A program made the translations under genes and the position numbers. DNA of 64,000 bases, from contig NZ_BHYK01000001.1 in NCBI RefSeq assembly GCF_003865095.1, forward strand, positions 62,001-126,000, in the 5' to 3' direction. Numbering within the stretch: position 1 is the first letter of the stretch; every line of letters begins with the position of its first letter. Shown one piece after another: positions 1 to 11,000 of the stretch. The stretch is from Clostridium tagluense. Its GTDB lineage: Bacteria; Bacillota; Clostridia; Clostridiales; Clostridiaceae. The notes under the pieces are model-generated. The model saw only the letters and a list, made by a program, of their open reading frames with translations, did no database searches and was not told the origin of the DNA.

Positions 1-2
1 CA

Positions 3-698
3 GTGGTATGGTCTCAAAATTCAGTTTGTCTAAATAAAGTAGGGACTTATACTTATGAAGGAGTTATAAAGGATAATGACAGAAAAGTTAAAGTTATAAT
101 TAATGTTACTAAGAGCACCTACAAAGTAGTAATAGACCCAGGTCATGGAGGGGGCGACTCAGGAGCAGTAGGAGTAAAAGGAACGCAGGAAAAGGATGTA
201 GTTTTGAAAATTTCTTTTAAAATAGGAGATATATTAGTTAAAAATGGTGTTGAAACGGTGTACACAAGAAAAAATGACAATATACCTTATTCAACTAGTA
301 ATCAAGCTAGAAATCTTCAAGATAAATGTGATGTTTCAAATAACGCTAAACCAGATTATTTTGTAAGCATTCATGCTAATTCTTTTGATAGTTCTACTGT
401 TAGTGGCATCGAGACTTTCTATTTTAGTGGGAGTTCAGCTGGAGAAAAGCTTGCTCAAAATGTTCAAACTGAATTAATTAAAGCAACTGGAAGAAAAGAT
501 AGGAAGATTAAACCTGTTACTACAGAATTATATGTTATAAGGAATACAGATGCTACGGCTATATTGGTGGAAACATCTTTTTTATCAAATCTAGAAGAAG
601 AAAGGCTGTTAAAAACTGAAGACTACCAAAACAAATTAGCTAAGGCGATTTCAACAGGTATTCTTAAGAGTTTAGGGATAACTAATATAGTATATTAA
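3..698 (+). CDS. N-acetylmuramoyl-L-alanine amidase, 5'-truncated by window edge
   Basis: This is a zinc-dependent Amidase_3 domain that cleaves the bond between MurNAc and L-Ala in peptidoglycan, so it acts in the cell wall. The catalytic domain starts at about residue 40 with VVIDPGHGGGDSGAVG (first zinc His). Further conserved points are SIHANS (second His) and AILVETSFLSN, which carries the catalytic Glu. Residues 1-37 (KVGTYTYEGVI to VKVIINV) look like the end of a bacterial Ig-like (Big_4-type) domain. The true protein therefore begins upstream of the window and is probably a multidomain exported enzyme. The GTG at position 3 is only the first possible in-frame start and is unlikely to be real. 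The gene converges with glutamine synthetase and shares the hairpin at 712-754. Confidence 0.9.
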   Translation: MVWSQNSVCLNKVGTYTYEGVIKDNDRKVKVIINVTKSTYKVVIDPGHGGGDSGAVGVKGTQEKDVVLKISFKIGDILVKNGVETVYTRKNDNIPYSTSNQARNLQDKCDVSNNAKPDYFVSIHANSFDSSTVSGIETFYFSGSSAGEKLAQNVQTELIKATGRKDRKIKPVTTELYVIRNTDATAILVETSFLSNLEEERLLKTEDYQNKLAKAISTGILKSLGITNIVY

Positions 699-711
699 TT
701 TAAATTATCAT

Positions 712-754
712 AAAAAATCACCTACATAGTATTTTACTATGTAGGTGATTTTTT
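712..754. terminator. Bidirectional intrinsic terminator
   Basis: A 20-bp perfect stem (712-731 with 735-754) and a 3-nt loop are flanked by an A-run and a T-run. It lies between the convergent amidase and glutamine synthetase genes and can end both transcripts. Confidence 0.9.
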
Positions 755-774
755 AATGACTTAAAATATATAAT

Positions 775-2670
775 TTAAATATCTAACAAATTCTTTTTAT
801 AGTTGCTATAACAGAGTCTAAGTTCTTCCATTTGCGCATCTAATTCTAGTTGTAAGGCAGAAAGCTCTTTGTAGTTTTCAACTTTGGAAGCTTCTTTTAT
901 TTTAGTAAAGAGGCTAGTTTTAGAATAAGTGTCCTTCATAATAAAATGCCTTAAATCATTAATTTTTTGCCAATTTGCTAAATCTAAATCTAAAGCCTTT
1001 TCAGGAGTATGAATCATTTTAGAATTTCGAATTTCTTCTGCATAAGCATTTAATATTCTATTATTTATTTCAGTAACCCATCTAGTGGTTATAGCCATTT
1101 TAAAACTATTTAGTAAACTAGGAGTAAATACACCGTGAGCCTTAAGAACTTCAAGTTTTTCAGGATATTCATCAAGTCCAAGAAGATTTTCATAAATAGT
1201 TTTAGGTGCTTTTCCAAAATACTCTTCGCGATCTTCATCTGTATAGAAATCAAATACATTTTCTTCACTTCGGTATGCTCTATGTTTTTCTAGATACTCA
1301 CTGTCCTCGCCGGGTGCTTTAGATAATTCACTTAAAAGGTCATCTTCACATTTATTATTTTTTATTGCGTATACAAGCCCATCTAGCATGCCCATATATA
1401 AGGTGGCTAAAGCCAGGTATGTATTAGTATGTGGATTTGGCGCTCTAAGCTCAAATCTTGTAGCAAGTGGATTATCAAGATCTCTTATTAATGCTAAGAG
1501 TATAGATCTATTCCTTGAAGGAACATCCACACTGTGTCCAAGGGATGTTACTATGCAAACAGGAGCTTCAAAACCAGGTTTTAGTCTTCTTAGTGAATCA
1601 TTTGTTGGAGAAATAAATGGATTTATTACTTCGTAATTTTTAAGTATACCCATGGCGGAGGCATAACCTATAGTGCTTAGGAAATGTTTTTTAGTAGAAG
1701 TAAATAAATTAACTCTTTTTCCGTTTTTTAATTTTACGGCTACACCAATATGAACATGTTTACCACTTCCAGCTACATCTTGCACAGGTTTGGCTAAAAA
1801 GGTAACATCTAAACTGTTGCGTCTAAAAGTTTCTCTTACTAAATTTCTTATAAATAGCTCATTATCCGCACATTGAAGAGCATCAGAAAACTTCCAATCT
1901 ATCTCAAGCTGTTCCATAATATGAGTTAGAGAACCAGTTTCACCTAGTTGAGCTTTTACGCCACCAACCTCTTTATGTCCCATTTCTGGTTCGAAACCAT
2001 AGTATTCCATTAAAGTAAGGCATTGCTCTAAGGCAGTTCGAACACTTCCTTTAAGTCTACTCCAATATTGCTCTTTTAGTTCTTGAGAAGTGGATAGTTC
2101 CTCTATATCTGCGTCATCATTAGGTGTTTTTACCCAAAACTCTAATTCAGTAGCAGAGGTAAGTAGGATTTCATCAATATCTTCATAGGAAAAATCAAAA
2201 GAAGCGAGTGCAGATGGATATTCTTTGAATAAATTGTGAAGAGTTGTTTTAAAGCAGTTAATGGATTTTTTTAAGATAGACCTTGAATCTACTGGAATGT
2301 TATTATGTAATAATAAACATGGAATTTTTAAGGTTCCTACAGGCAATTTTGTTTCAAAATCAATGTTTTCATAATTGTAGTCTATGAACCAATTACAATC
2401 AAAATCTGCCAGCATGTCTGTTTTAGCATTATTTAGAGTAGCAATGCCTGGGAAGACTACCGATGAACCGTCAGTTTGTATAGCACCCTTAGCGAAACCA
2501 CTAATGTCATTTAAAAATATAGTCATTGGAATTCTTTCATCGGTATCATTTCCAGATAGGTCAATACCTACTAGAGAAACGAATTTCACCTCAGAGTGGG
2601 CAAGTAGAATTTCTTTAATATCTTTGTCAGAATGATTTTCTTTTGGAATTACATAAATTAAATTTTTCAA
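775..2670 (-). CDS. Glutamine synthetase family protein (631 aa)
   Basis: Glutamine synthetases condense ammonia with glutamate using ATP in the cytoplasm. The catalytic-domain signatures are recognisable: TELEFW (metal-ligand Glu), GSGKHVHIG (the HxH loop), SLRRLKPGFEAPV and RFELRAPNPHTNTYLALA. At 631 aa it is longer than type I enzymes (about 440-470) and shorter than classic type III (about 700). The C-terminal 170 residues or so are mostly helical and have no counterpart in type I. The start is TTG at 2668-2670, preceded by AAAGGAGG at about 9-nt spacing; no upstream ATG fits better. It is monocistronic and divergent from ileS. Synthetase activity is likely, but some long GS-like proteins use other substrates, so the exact reaction is not certain. 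Confidence 0.8.
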   Translation of the reverse strand: MKNLIYVIPKENHSDKDIKEILLAHSEVKFVSLVGIDLSGNDTDERIPMTIFLNDISGFAKGAIQTDGSSVVFPGIATLNNAKTDMLADFDCNWFIDYNYENIDFETKLPVGTLKIPCLLLHNNIPVDSRSILKKSINCFKTTLHNLFKEYPSALASFDFSYEDIDEILLTSATELEFWVKTPNDDADIEELSTSQELKEQYWSRLKGSVRTALEQCLTLMEYYGFEPEMGHKEVGGVKAQLGETGSLTHIMEQLEIDWKFSDALQCADNELFIRNLVRETFRRNSLDVTFLAKPVQDVAGSGKHVHIGVAVKLKNGKRVNLFTSTKKHFLSTIGYASAMGILKNYEVINPFISPTNDSLRRLKPGFEAPVCIVTSLGHSVDVPSRNRSILLALIRDLDNPLATRFELRAPNPHTNTYLALATLYMGMLDGLVYAIKNNKCEDDLLSELSKAPGEDSEYLEKHRAYRSEENVFDFYTDEDREEYFGKAPKTIYENLLGLDEYPEKLEVLKAHGVFTPSLLNSFKMAITTRWVTEINNRILNAYAEEIRNSKMIHTPEKALDLDLANWQKINDLRHFIMKDTYSKTSLFTKIKEASKVENYKELSALQLELDAQMEELRLCYSNYKKNLLDI

Positions 2671-3117
2671 AATAATCTTCCTCCTTTAAAATATATATTT
2701 TTATTTAAAAGCCAGTAAAACGACTCCATTAATATTTTTAGAAATAGAATTATATTCTCATTAAAATAATAATTTTATTTATAGAAGTGTAAGATTTTCT
2801 TTTAATACACAACTAAATAAAATGATTTTATTATAATAATGAAAGTATGTCAATGGAAAACATCATCAATTATAATTATTAACAAAATAATCAGGATATT
2901 TTGCAAGTATGGTAAAACATAAATTCATTTACGTAAACGTATTCTGTAGCTATTTATAGTTTAAAGTATCGTGAATTTCATTTTTATCTTATATTATATC
3001 ACATATATTTATGAAAATATGCATATTTCACAATAAAAGTTGTAATTATAGGCATAAAACCATAGCATTAACGTACTATTTTAATAAAATATCCATGAAT
3101 GTTCGTGAAAATAATTT
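2671..3117. other. AT-rich intergenic stretch upstream of glutamine synthetase
   Basis: No ORF with a ribosome site is visible. The stretch presumably holds the glutamine synthetase promoter on the minus strand. Apart from runs of A and T I see no conserved structure. Confidence 0.4.
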
Positions 3118-3153
3118 TTAACGACATTTCAGCACCGAAGGTGATGATTTAAC
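3118..3153. repeat. Short dispersed repeat with CACC-GAA-GGTG hairpin
   Basis: The core TTAACGACATTTCA is followed by CAGCACCGAAGGTG and then ATGATTTAAC. The same core occurs at 24969, 39575 and 61624, and related ATGATTTAA tails occur at 3574, 8042 and 61750. It looks like a shrunken copy of the mini-element at 61623-61775, with the palindromic middle missing. Confidence 0.6.
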
Positions 3154-3194
3154 AATATTATAGCATGGAAAATACAATAAAAATTAAAAAGGAA

Positions 3195-3223
3195 TTGACA
3201 ATAAAAATTCACTATTATATAAT
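3195..3223 (+). promoter_or_regulatory. Sigma-A promoter of ileS leader
   Basis: TTGACA at 3195-3200 and TATAAT at 3218-3223 are separated by 17 bp, a perfect consensus. It lies just upstream of the T-box leader. Confidence 0.85.
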
Positions 3224-3261
3224 CATAAGAAGTTCATATTGATTTATAATTTATTTATATT

Positions 3262-3513
3262 AATTATGACTAAAAAAAGCTTTGATTAGGAAAAGTATTT
3301 AAGCAGGTAACTTCCAGAGAGTGGGGAAAGGTGCGAACCCATAGTGAAAGTTTGAAGAAAATCACCTAGGAGCTGAAAGCTGAAAATTTAGTAAGCTTAT
3401 CCGTATTTCTGCGTTAAAGAATAAAGTATGATAGTACTTTAATTTGTATTTATGGTATAGGTGGCATAGCGAATTTAACTTCGTCCTATTTAGGGTGGAG
3501 TTTTTTTATATTT
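3262..3513 (+). promoter_or_regulatory. T-box leader (Ile specifier) controlling ileS
   Basis: Stem I shows the usual AGAGAGTGGGG...GGTGCGAACCC pattern, and the specifier context is GAAAATCACCTAGGAGC. ATC at 3361-3363 would read tRNA-Ile, which fits ileS downstream. The antiterminator is AGGTGGCATAGCG (about 3459-3471) with ATAGG pairing to CCTAT and CGAA to TTCG. The competing terminator pairs AACTTCGTCCT (about 3477-3487) with AGGGTGGAGTT (3492-3502), followed by seven Ts. The bulge reads TGGC rather than the TGGT expected for A73 of tRNA-Ile (see findings). Confidence 0.9.
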
Positions 3514-3649
3514 AAAAATATTGTAGCCCGAAGTTTATGAGCAGTTCCGAAGAGTATGAACAGGCCTCTAGGTGATGATTTAATTATTCCAAAAATTCAG
3601 TGCAAGCTAAGTGTTTATTATTAAATGAAATAGAGAAAGGAGTTTTATT

Positions 3650-6600
3650 ATGTACAAGAAAAATGATGCTTCAAAAAGTTTTATGGATATAGAAAAAGAT
3701 ATACTTAAGCTTTGGAAAGAAAAAGACATTATTCAAAAGAATTTTGATTTAAATGAGGGTGGAGAGTCCTTCACTTTTTATGATGGTCCACCAACAGCCA
3801 ATGGTAAACCACATATAGGTCATGTTTTAACAAGAGTTATGAAGGATATAATTCCAAGATATAAGGTAATGAAAGGGTACAAAGTTCCTAGAAAAGCAGG
3901 GTGGGATACTCATGGCCTGCCAGTAGAACTTGAAATAGAAAAGAAACTTGGTATTTCTGGGAAACCAGGAATAGAAGCTTATGGAGTAGAAAAATTTGTA
4001 GTAGAATGTAAGGACAGTGTTTTTAGCTATGTTAATATGTGGAGAGAAATGTCTGAGAGAGTGGGTTACTGGATAGATATGGATAATCCTTATGTAACTT
4101 ATCATAACAATTATATTGAATCAGTTTGGTGGGCATTAAAGCAAATGTGGGATAAGGACCTATTATACAAAGGTCATAAAGTAATGCCATATTGCCCAAG
4201 GTGTGGGACTTCACTATCTTCTCATGAAGTAGGTCAAGGATATAAGGATGTAAAAGAAGCTTCAGCTTATGTAAAATTCAAGGTGAAAGGTGAAGACAAA
4301 TCTATACTTGTTTGGACTACAACTCCTTGGACTCTTCCAAGCAATGTAGCACTTGCAGTTAATAAAAAATATGACTATGTTGAAGTGGTTCAAGAAAATG
4401 AGACTTTAATACTTTCAAAAAAACTACTTAGTAAATTAGAAGGCGAGTATGAAGTGGTACGCGAATTTAAAGGAGAAGATCTTTTAGGCCTTGAATATGA
4501 GCAAATGTTTAATTTCTATACTCCAAAAGAAAAAGCCTTCTATATAGTTCATGGAGACTTTGTAACACTAACAGATGGTACAGGTATAGTTCATATAGCT
4601 CCTGCTTATGGTGAAGACGATAACTTGCTTGGAAAACAAAATGATTTACCACTTATTAATTTAGTTGATGTAGAAGGTAAGTTCGTAGATTGTGTTACTC
4701 CATGGAAGGGTGTCTTTGTTAAAGATGCGGATGCTAAAATATTAGAATACCTAAAAGAAAATAATGTTTTATATAAAACAGAGAAATTCACACATTCATA
4801 TCCACACTGTTGGAGATGTGATACACCACTTTTATATTATCCAAGAGATAGTTGGTTTGTAAGAATGTCTTCAGTAAGAGAAAAACTTGTAGAAAATAAT
4901 AATAAGATTAATTGGATGCCAGATAACGTAAGAACGGGAAGAATGGGTAATTTCCTTGAAGGCGTTATAGACTGGAGTATAAGTAGAAGTAGATACTGGG
5001 GAACTCCACTTCCGATTTGGGAATGTAGCTGCGGTCACCGCGAAATGATAGGAAGTATAGCAGAACTTAATGAAAAGGGAATAGATGTTCCAGAAGGAAT
5101 AGAACTTCATAAACCATTTATAGATAAGGTACATTTAAAATGCCCAAAATGTAATAAGTCAATGACTAGGGTAGAAGAAGTTATAGATTGTTGGTTTGAC
5201 TCAGGATCAATGCCATTTGCACAACATCATTATCCATTTGAAAACAAAGAAATGTTTGAAGCTAATTTCCCAGCTCAATTTATTTCAGAAGCAGTAGATC
5301 AAACAAGAGGTTGGTTCTATACACTACTTGCAATATCTACTACTGTGTTTGATACAAACCCATTTGAAAACTGTATAGTACTTGGCCATGTCTTAGATAA
5401 AAACGGTATTAAGATGTCTAAGCATAAAGGGAATGTGCTCAGTCCGTTTACAGTGCTTGAGAATCAAGGAGCAGATGCTCTAAGATGGTATTTTTATACT
5501 GCTAGTGCTCCATGGCTTCCTTCAAGATTTTATGAAGATGCAGTTATTGATGCACAAAGAAAGTTTATAGGAACACTTTGGAATGTATATTCATTCTACA
5601 TTTTATATGCTGATTTAGATAATTTTGATCCAACTAAATATGAGGATTTCGTGTCCCAAAATATTATGGACAAATGGATGATGTCAAAATTAAACTCATT
5701 AGTTAAGAATACAGATGATCATTTAACAAACTACAGAATAACTCAAGGAGCTCTTGAACTTGAAGCCTTTGTTGATGAACTTTCTAATTGGTATGTAAGA
5801 CGTAATAGATCAAGATACTGGGTAGAGTCACTTACAGATGATAAGATAGGCGCTTATATGACATTATATAGAGTTATCACAACTTTTGCTAAAATAGCAG
5901 CTCCTTTTATACCATTTGTAACAGAGGAATTATATCAAAATCTAGTAGTTACTTTTGACAAAAATGCACCAGAAAGTGTACATTTATGTGCATGGCCGCA
6001 GTATAGAGAAGACCTTGTGGATACTCTCTTAGAAGAAGAAATGGATAAAGCTTATAAGACTGTTAAACTAGGAAGAAGTGCTAGAAATGCTGCTAATATA
6101 AAAAATAGACAGCCACTAGCTAAAATGTTAGTTAGCCTTAGATCCCTTCCAGAATATTATGGAGATATAGTAAAAGAAGAACTTAACATTAAGGAAGTGG
6201 AGCTAGGAGCTGATCTTTCAAAATATGTTCAATTTGAAATAAAACCAAACCTTCCTGTATTGGGAAAACCATATGGTAAATTTATACCTGGCATCAAAAA
6301 AGCGATAGCTGCTATGAACCAGATGGAGCTTGCTCAAACAATAAATAATGGCGGAGTAGTTACTATAGATGTAAATGGAATAGAAATAGAATTAAATAGT
6401 GAAAGATTACTTGTTACTATGCAAGGCCTTTCCGGCTATGCATTTGCTGGAGAAGGCGAAATGGGAGTAGTCTTAGATACTAATATAACTGATGGACTTA
6501 AAGAAGAAGGAAACCTACGGGAGATCTTAAGCAAGATTCAAAACATGAGAAAAGAAAGTGGGTTTGAAGTTGCTGATAAGATTAGACTCTTCGCTACTGG

Positions 6601-6751
6601 AAATGAAATGCTTCAAAATGTAATTTTAAAATTTGAAGAGCAAATCAAGCGAGATACATTATCAGTAGAAGTTATTCATAATATCAAAAGGGAATACAAT
6701 GCAGTTAAGATAAATGGAGAAGATTTGCAGCTCGCTGTAGAAAAAGTATAA
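3650..6751 (+). CDS. ileS: Isoleucyl-tRNA synthetase, long (type 2) form
   Basis: This class Ia aminoacyl-tRNA synthetase charges tRNA-Ile in the cytoplasm. HIGH is at residues 55-58 ([12 protein letters not shown]) and KMSKH at about 588-592. The editing CP1 region contains [13 protein letters not shown]. Zinc-type Cys pairs are seen in YCPRCGT, HCWRCD, ECSCGH and KCPKCN. The length of 1033 aa matches the eukaryotic-like IleRS type 2 found in many clostridia, a type known in other bacteria for low mupirocin sensitivity; resistance here is inference. The start is ATG with AGAAAGGAG upstream. Expression is set by the T-box leader. The next gene, ccpA, follows after a terminator, an order I recall from other clostridia. 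Confidence 0.97.
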   Translation: MYKKNDASKSFMDIEKDILKLWKEKDIIQKNFDLNEGGESFTFYDGPPTANGKPHIGHVLTRVMKDIIPRYKVMKGYKVPRKAGWDTHGLPVELEIEKKLGISGKPGIEAYGVEKFVVECKDSVFSYVNMWREMSERVGYWIDMDNPYVTYHNNYIESVWWALKQMWDKDLLYKGHKVMPYCPRCGTSLSSHEVGQGYKDVKEASAYVKFKVKGEDKSILVWTTTPWTLPSNVALAVNKKYDYVEVVQENETLILSKKLLSKLEGEYEVVREFKGEDLLGLEYEQMFNFYTPKEKAFYIVHGDFVTLTDGTGIVHIAPAYGEDDNLLGKQNDLPLINLVDVEGKFVDCVTPWKGVFVKDADAKILEYLKENNVLYKTEKFTHSYPHCWRCDTPLLYYPRDSWFVRMSSVREKLVENNNKINWMPDNVRTGRMGNFLEGVIDWSISRSRYWGTPLPIWECSCGHREMIGSIAELNEKGIDVPEGIELHKPFIDKVHLKCPKCNKSMTRVEEVIDCWFDSGSMPFAQHHYPFENKEMFEANFPAQFISEAVDQTRGWFYTLLAISTTVFDTNPFENCIVLGHVLDKNGIKMSKHKGNVLSPFTVLENQGADALRWYFYTASAPWLPSRFYEDAVIDAQRKFIGTLWNVYSFYILYADLDNFDPTKYEDFVSQNIMDKWMMSKLNSLVKNTDDHLTNYRITQGALELEAFVDELSNWYVRRNRSRYWVESLTDDKIGAYMTLYRVITTFAKIAAPFIPFVTEELYQNLVVTFDKNAPESVHLCAWPQYREDLVDTLLEEEMDKAYKTVKLGRSARNAANIKNRQPLAKMLVSLRSLPEYYGDIVKEELNIKEVELGADLSKYVQFEIKPNLPVLGKPYGKFIPGIKKAIAAMNQMELAQTINNGGVVTIDVNGIEIELNSERLLVTMQGLSGYAFAGEGEMGVVLDTNITDGLKEEGNLREILSKIQNMRKESGFEVADKIRLFATGNEMLQNVILKFEEQIKRDTLSVEVIHNIKREYNAVKINGEDLQLAVEKV

Positions 6752-6763
6752 TTAGTAATTTTG

Positions 6764-6798
6764 GAAAGTATGCGATATTAGTCGTATACTTTCTTTTT
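6764..6798 (+). terminator. Intrinsic terminator after ileS
   Basis: A 12-bp stem (GAAAGTATGCGA with TCGTATACTTTC) is followed by a T-run. Confidence 0.85.
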
Positions 6799-6959
6799 AA
6801 TCATAAAGTGCGGATATTATTGTAAAATTTATTTAAATGGGCAACACTATAACTATACTAATAGTTAAAAGTTAGCATTATAGCTTGAAATAAGCAGATT
6901 TTATAAGTATAATGATATAATAAGAAAAATAATCGGATAAAAAAATAGGAGTTGAGAAT

Positions 6960-7958
6960 ATGGCTGCTTCAATAAAAGATGTTGCAAGAGAAGCGGGAGT
7001 TTCTATTGCCACAGTATCTAGAGTTCTGAATGACATAGATGTGGTAAACGAAGACACTAAGAAAAAGGTAAAAGACGCTATAAAAAAATTATCATATAGA
7101 CCCAATATAGTTGCTAGAAGTTTAAAAACACAAAAATCCAGCACAATAGGAATAATTATACCGGATATATCAAATCAATTCTATCCTGAAATAGTTAGAG
7201 GTTGTGAGGATGTAGCTAATATTTATAATTATAATATTATGCTTTGTAATGCGGATTCAGATTTAGATAAAGAAATGGAAGCACTAAGAATACTTAAAGA
7301 GAAAATGATAGATGGAGTTATATACATGAGTAATTCCATAGGTCAAAATATTATAAGTTTAATAAAAGAGCTTGAAATGCCAACAGTTTTAGTAGAAACT
7401 ACAGATGAGGATGGAATATTTCCTAGCGTTTCTATTGACAACGTAATGGCAGCATCAGACGCGGTAAAATATTTGATAAATAAGGGCAACAAAAAAATTG
7501 CATATGTAGGTACCACTACAGAAAAAGTCAATGCCTTATCTAAAAGGTACATAGGTTATAAAAAGGGCCTCACGGAAATGGAAATAAACCTGGATAATGA
7601 TTTAGTTTATTTTGGTGGAGTTAAGGCTAGAGACGGTTATGCGGGAATTAATGCTATATTAGATAAAGGCATGGAGATAGATTCAGTATTCTGCGCTAGT
7701 GATGAAATTGCCATGGGAGTAATAAATGCATTAAGAGATAGAGATATTAAAGTTCCAGAAGATGTAGATGTTATGGGTTTTGATGATATTTATTCAGCTT
7801 CAATATTTTATCCTAAACTTACTACCGTATCTCAACCAATGTATGATATGGGCTCTGTAAGTATGAGAATGCTTATAAAATCTATAAATAATTTAGTGGT
7901 TGATGAAAAACATTTTGTATTACCTTATAGAATAGTGGAGAGAGACTCCTGTAAATAA
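6960..7958 (+). CDS. ccpA: LacI-family catabolite regulator, probable CcpA
   Basis: This is a 332-aa LacI/GalR regulator. The N-terminal helix-turn-helix is IKDVAREAGVSIATVSRVLN (residues 5-24), followed by the hinge region with RPNIVARSLKTQ. A periplasmic-binding-protein-like core starts at IGIIIPDISNQFYPEI. CcpA with HPr-Ser-P binds cre sites and controls carbon catabolism and, in clostridia, solvent and sporulation genes. Its place directly after ileS matches the ccpA locus I recall from C. acetobutylicum, which supports CcpA over a local sugar-operon repressor; no sugar genes are adjacent. The start is ATG with TAGGAG upstream. It is monocistronic with its own terminator. Confidence 0.85.
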   Translation: MAASIKDVAREAGVSIATVSRVLNDIDVVNEDTKKKVKDAIKKLSYRPNIVARSLKTQKSSTIGIIIPDISNQFYPEIVRGCEDVANIYNYNIMLCNADSDLDKEMEALRILKEKMIDGVIYMSNSIGQNIISLIKELEMPTVLVETTDEDGIFPSVSIDNVMAASDAVKYLINKGNKKIAYVGTTTEKVNALSKRYIGYKKGLTEMEINLDNDLVYFGGVKARDGYAGINAILDKGMEIDSVFCASDEIAMGVINALRDRDIKVPEDVDVMGFDDIYSASIFYPKLTTVSQPMYDMGSVSMRMLIKSINNLVVDEKHFVLPYRIVERDSCK

Positions 7959-7962
7959 TTAT

Positions 7963-8003
7963 AAGTCTTGTTAAAACGAATTCTGTTTTAATAAGACTTT
8001 TTA
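7963..8003 (+). terminator. Intrinsic terminator after ccpA
   Basis: AAGTCTTGTTAAAAC pairs with GTTTTAATAAGACTT around a 7-nt loop and is followed by Ts. Confidence 0.85.
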
Positions 8004-8076
8004 CATTATTTGAATGTGACTTATATTGCAGCTTTGAAGAAGATGATTTAATTAAGATGTTGGAGGTAACAAAACT

Positions 8077-11000
8077 TTGGATATTAATAATAAAGTAGAA
8101 AAAGTATTTTCCTATTTATTAAGCATTAAAAATATGAATGAGAAAACTATAAGAAATATTAATGAATATGAAAGTGTATATTGGCAAAAAGAAATTCAAA
8201 ATACTCCTGGAATTACATTTAATTGTGATGAAAATAAGGATTGTTGGTTAACTATAGATGAGAGAGCAAAAGTGTTATATAGTAAGTTTCAAAAAATATA
8301 TTTGCAATTAGAAAAAAATAGTGAGGATTTAGAGATAATTTGGTCAAATGGGCTTTTAACTTGGAAAAAGGAAGATAAAGAAATAGTCCATCCTATTTTT
8401 ACAACTAAGATGGAAATAAAATTTGACTCCATGAAAAAAGCATTTACGTTAAAGCCATATAATAATCAAACCAATGTGGAACTTGAGTTTTTAAATGAAT
8501 ACTTAGAGGTAAACCTGGATAGTTTACTAGTTCTTCGCAATAAAGCAAAAGACATGGCTCTAGATGTGAGAAATATCGAAAGGGCTTCAAAAATTTTTGA
8601 AGAGATAGCTATGCTTTTAAATGCCCAGGAAGAAGGGTTCTATGTTAAGGAGCTAAGTTCAAAGGAAGATATACTAGTCCAAGCCAATATAGGATTTTAC
8701 AATGCACCGTGCATAATACTACGCAAGGTGGACACAAGACTTTGGAATATGGAACTAAATGATGTGCTGGAGCAAATAAGAGCAGGATTTCCTATTCCTA
8801 AAACTATAGAGGCACTGGTCTCAGAGAGTGAAGTAGTACAAGATATTGAAATGCGGGATGAGTGGAAGGAAGTAGGAGAAGATGTGTTATTTCCACTGCC
8901 TGCTAGTCGAGAACAGATGGAAATAACTAAAAGATTGGCTGAGAACTATGGTATTGTTGTACAGGGGCCACCAGGTACTGGCAAAAGCCATTCTATAGCT
9001 AATTTAATATGTCATTTATTGGCTCATGGTAAGAGGGTACTAGTTACAAGTCAAACAGATAGGGCATTAAGAGTTTTATCTAATAAAATACCAGAAGAAG
9101 TTAGGGCATTATGCATTTCAATATTGGGGAATGATACAAAATCACTGGAAGAATTGGATGAGTCTGTTAGAAAAATAACAGAAAATTTATCCATGGATAC
9201 TAAAGAATTACGTAAAGAAATAAAGCTACTAAAATATAAACTTATTAAATGCCGTGATTCACAGAAAAATTTATATGGAGATTTAAAATGTATTGAAGAT
9301 AGAGAAAATGAGAAAATAGAATATGAGGGTCGAAAATATACATTGATGGATATGGGCAGGTGGGTTAAAGATAATGAAAATGATTATTCTTGGATAGCAG
9401 ATAAGCTTGCATTTAATAAGGAAGAGCCATTGTGCACTGAAGAATTTAAAAAGCTAGTTTCATTATCAAGTGTAGTTAAAAAAGAGCAAATTTATGAAGT
9501 AAATAACATGAAAAAGTATATAGGAGTACTGCCTAAAGAAATTGATCTATGTGATAAAACAGCAGAATTATCTAAATTAGAACAGCAGAAGCAAATTCAT
9601 GAGGATAATATTAAAGAGTGGAATAATGTAGATTCTATAGACTATGGAAATAGAAGGCTTCTAAAACTTGTAGATGATGCCATAGAAAGGCTTGAAGGGT
9701 TTGAAAATAACTGGCTAAATAATGTGATGACTCATTATTACTCTAATAATGAGTCAAAGGTATTTTGGCAACAATTAGTAGAAAAATGTAATGAGTATAC
9801 AAAAGACATAAATAAAATAAGGCAAGAATTAAATAATCATAAATTAGAGTTACCAAAGGATGTTGATATAAACAAATTCAAAAATGACTTTGAGGTTGTA
9901 GCAAAAGCGATTAGAGAAAAAGGCAAACTTGGAATCATATTCAAGATGCTTCATGGAAATCTTAAATATTTATTTGAAGACGTTAAGGTGGATTATGAGC
10001 TTATAAATAATAGCGATCAAATAGTGGTGGTTGATTTATATATAAAATTGAAGCTATTAGAAAGAAAACTTAAAAATTTTTGGAACAATACAATAAAAGA
10101 TTATGGCACAGTGATTATAGATGAAACAGACACAAACTATATAAGTGCATTGTCTGTGGATATTAAAAGTATTCAAAGTATTATAGACTTTGACAAGGAC
10201 TTTAGAAATAATATAATTAATTTTTTGCCGAGTAAGAATATAACCGGTAAAATTTCGTCTGGCAAAGATTTGACCGTCAAAACTTTGACGAGTAATCTAT
10301 CTTGGTATGAAAAAGAAACATATATTTATCTTAAAAAGGGATTCGAGAGTTTAAAGCACATAAATAAATATAATAAATTGTGCTGTGAAATTGAAGAAAT
10401 AAAGAAGACCTTTAATAATATAGGTTGCTTAGAAAAATTACAAAATGCTATAAGCAAAAGGAGCATTGAGGACATAAAAGCTGTTTATGTAGAAATAGAT
10501 AGTCTAATGAAAGTAGCTCATCAGGTGTTAGAATTAAAAGAACTAAGCAATAAATTACAAGCATGTTGTCCAATACTACTTAAAAACATAACAAATGGTG
10601 AAGATGAAATTATGAAGAAATCACAGTGCACAGATTGGGAAAAGGCATGGAAGTGGAGAAAATGGAATGATTTCTTGTGTGAATTAGACGGAGACTCTGT
10701 AGAATCGCTAGAAAAAAATATAACTCGCGAAAAAAATAAAGAAAAATATATTGTAGGAGAACTTGTTTCTAAAAAAAGTTGGCTTAATCAAATAGAGCGT
10801 ACTACTGAAGCTCAAAAAAGAAGCTTATTTACATGGATGGAAGCTATAAAAAGGATAGGAAAGGGGACAGGTACTCAGGCGGTAAAGTATAGAAAAATTG
10901 CACAAAAGGAAATGGACAATTGCAAAGATGTAATTCCTGTGTGGATTATGCCAATAAATAGGGTTATGGAAAATTTAAAGCTTACAGATAATTTATTTGA

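Noticed and set aside
2925-2960. Possible cre site (ACGTAAACGTATTC) upstream of glutamine synthetase
   Set aside because: Only part of the TGWAANCGNTNWCA pattern is present and it is far from the gene start.
3827-5134. Minus-strand open frames within ileS and similar ones in other long genes
   Set aside because: They are opposite-frame readings of strongly coding sequence, without ribosome sites or family matches.
8057-8076. ATG upstream of the helicase as its start
   Set aside because: It is out of frame with the helicase, and the ribosome site GGAGGT lies after it. TTG 8077 fits.
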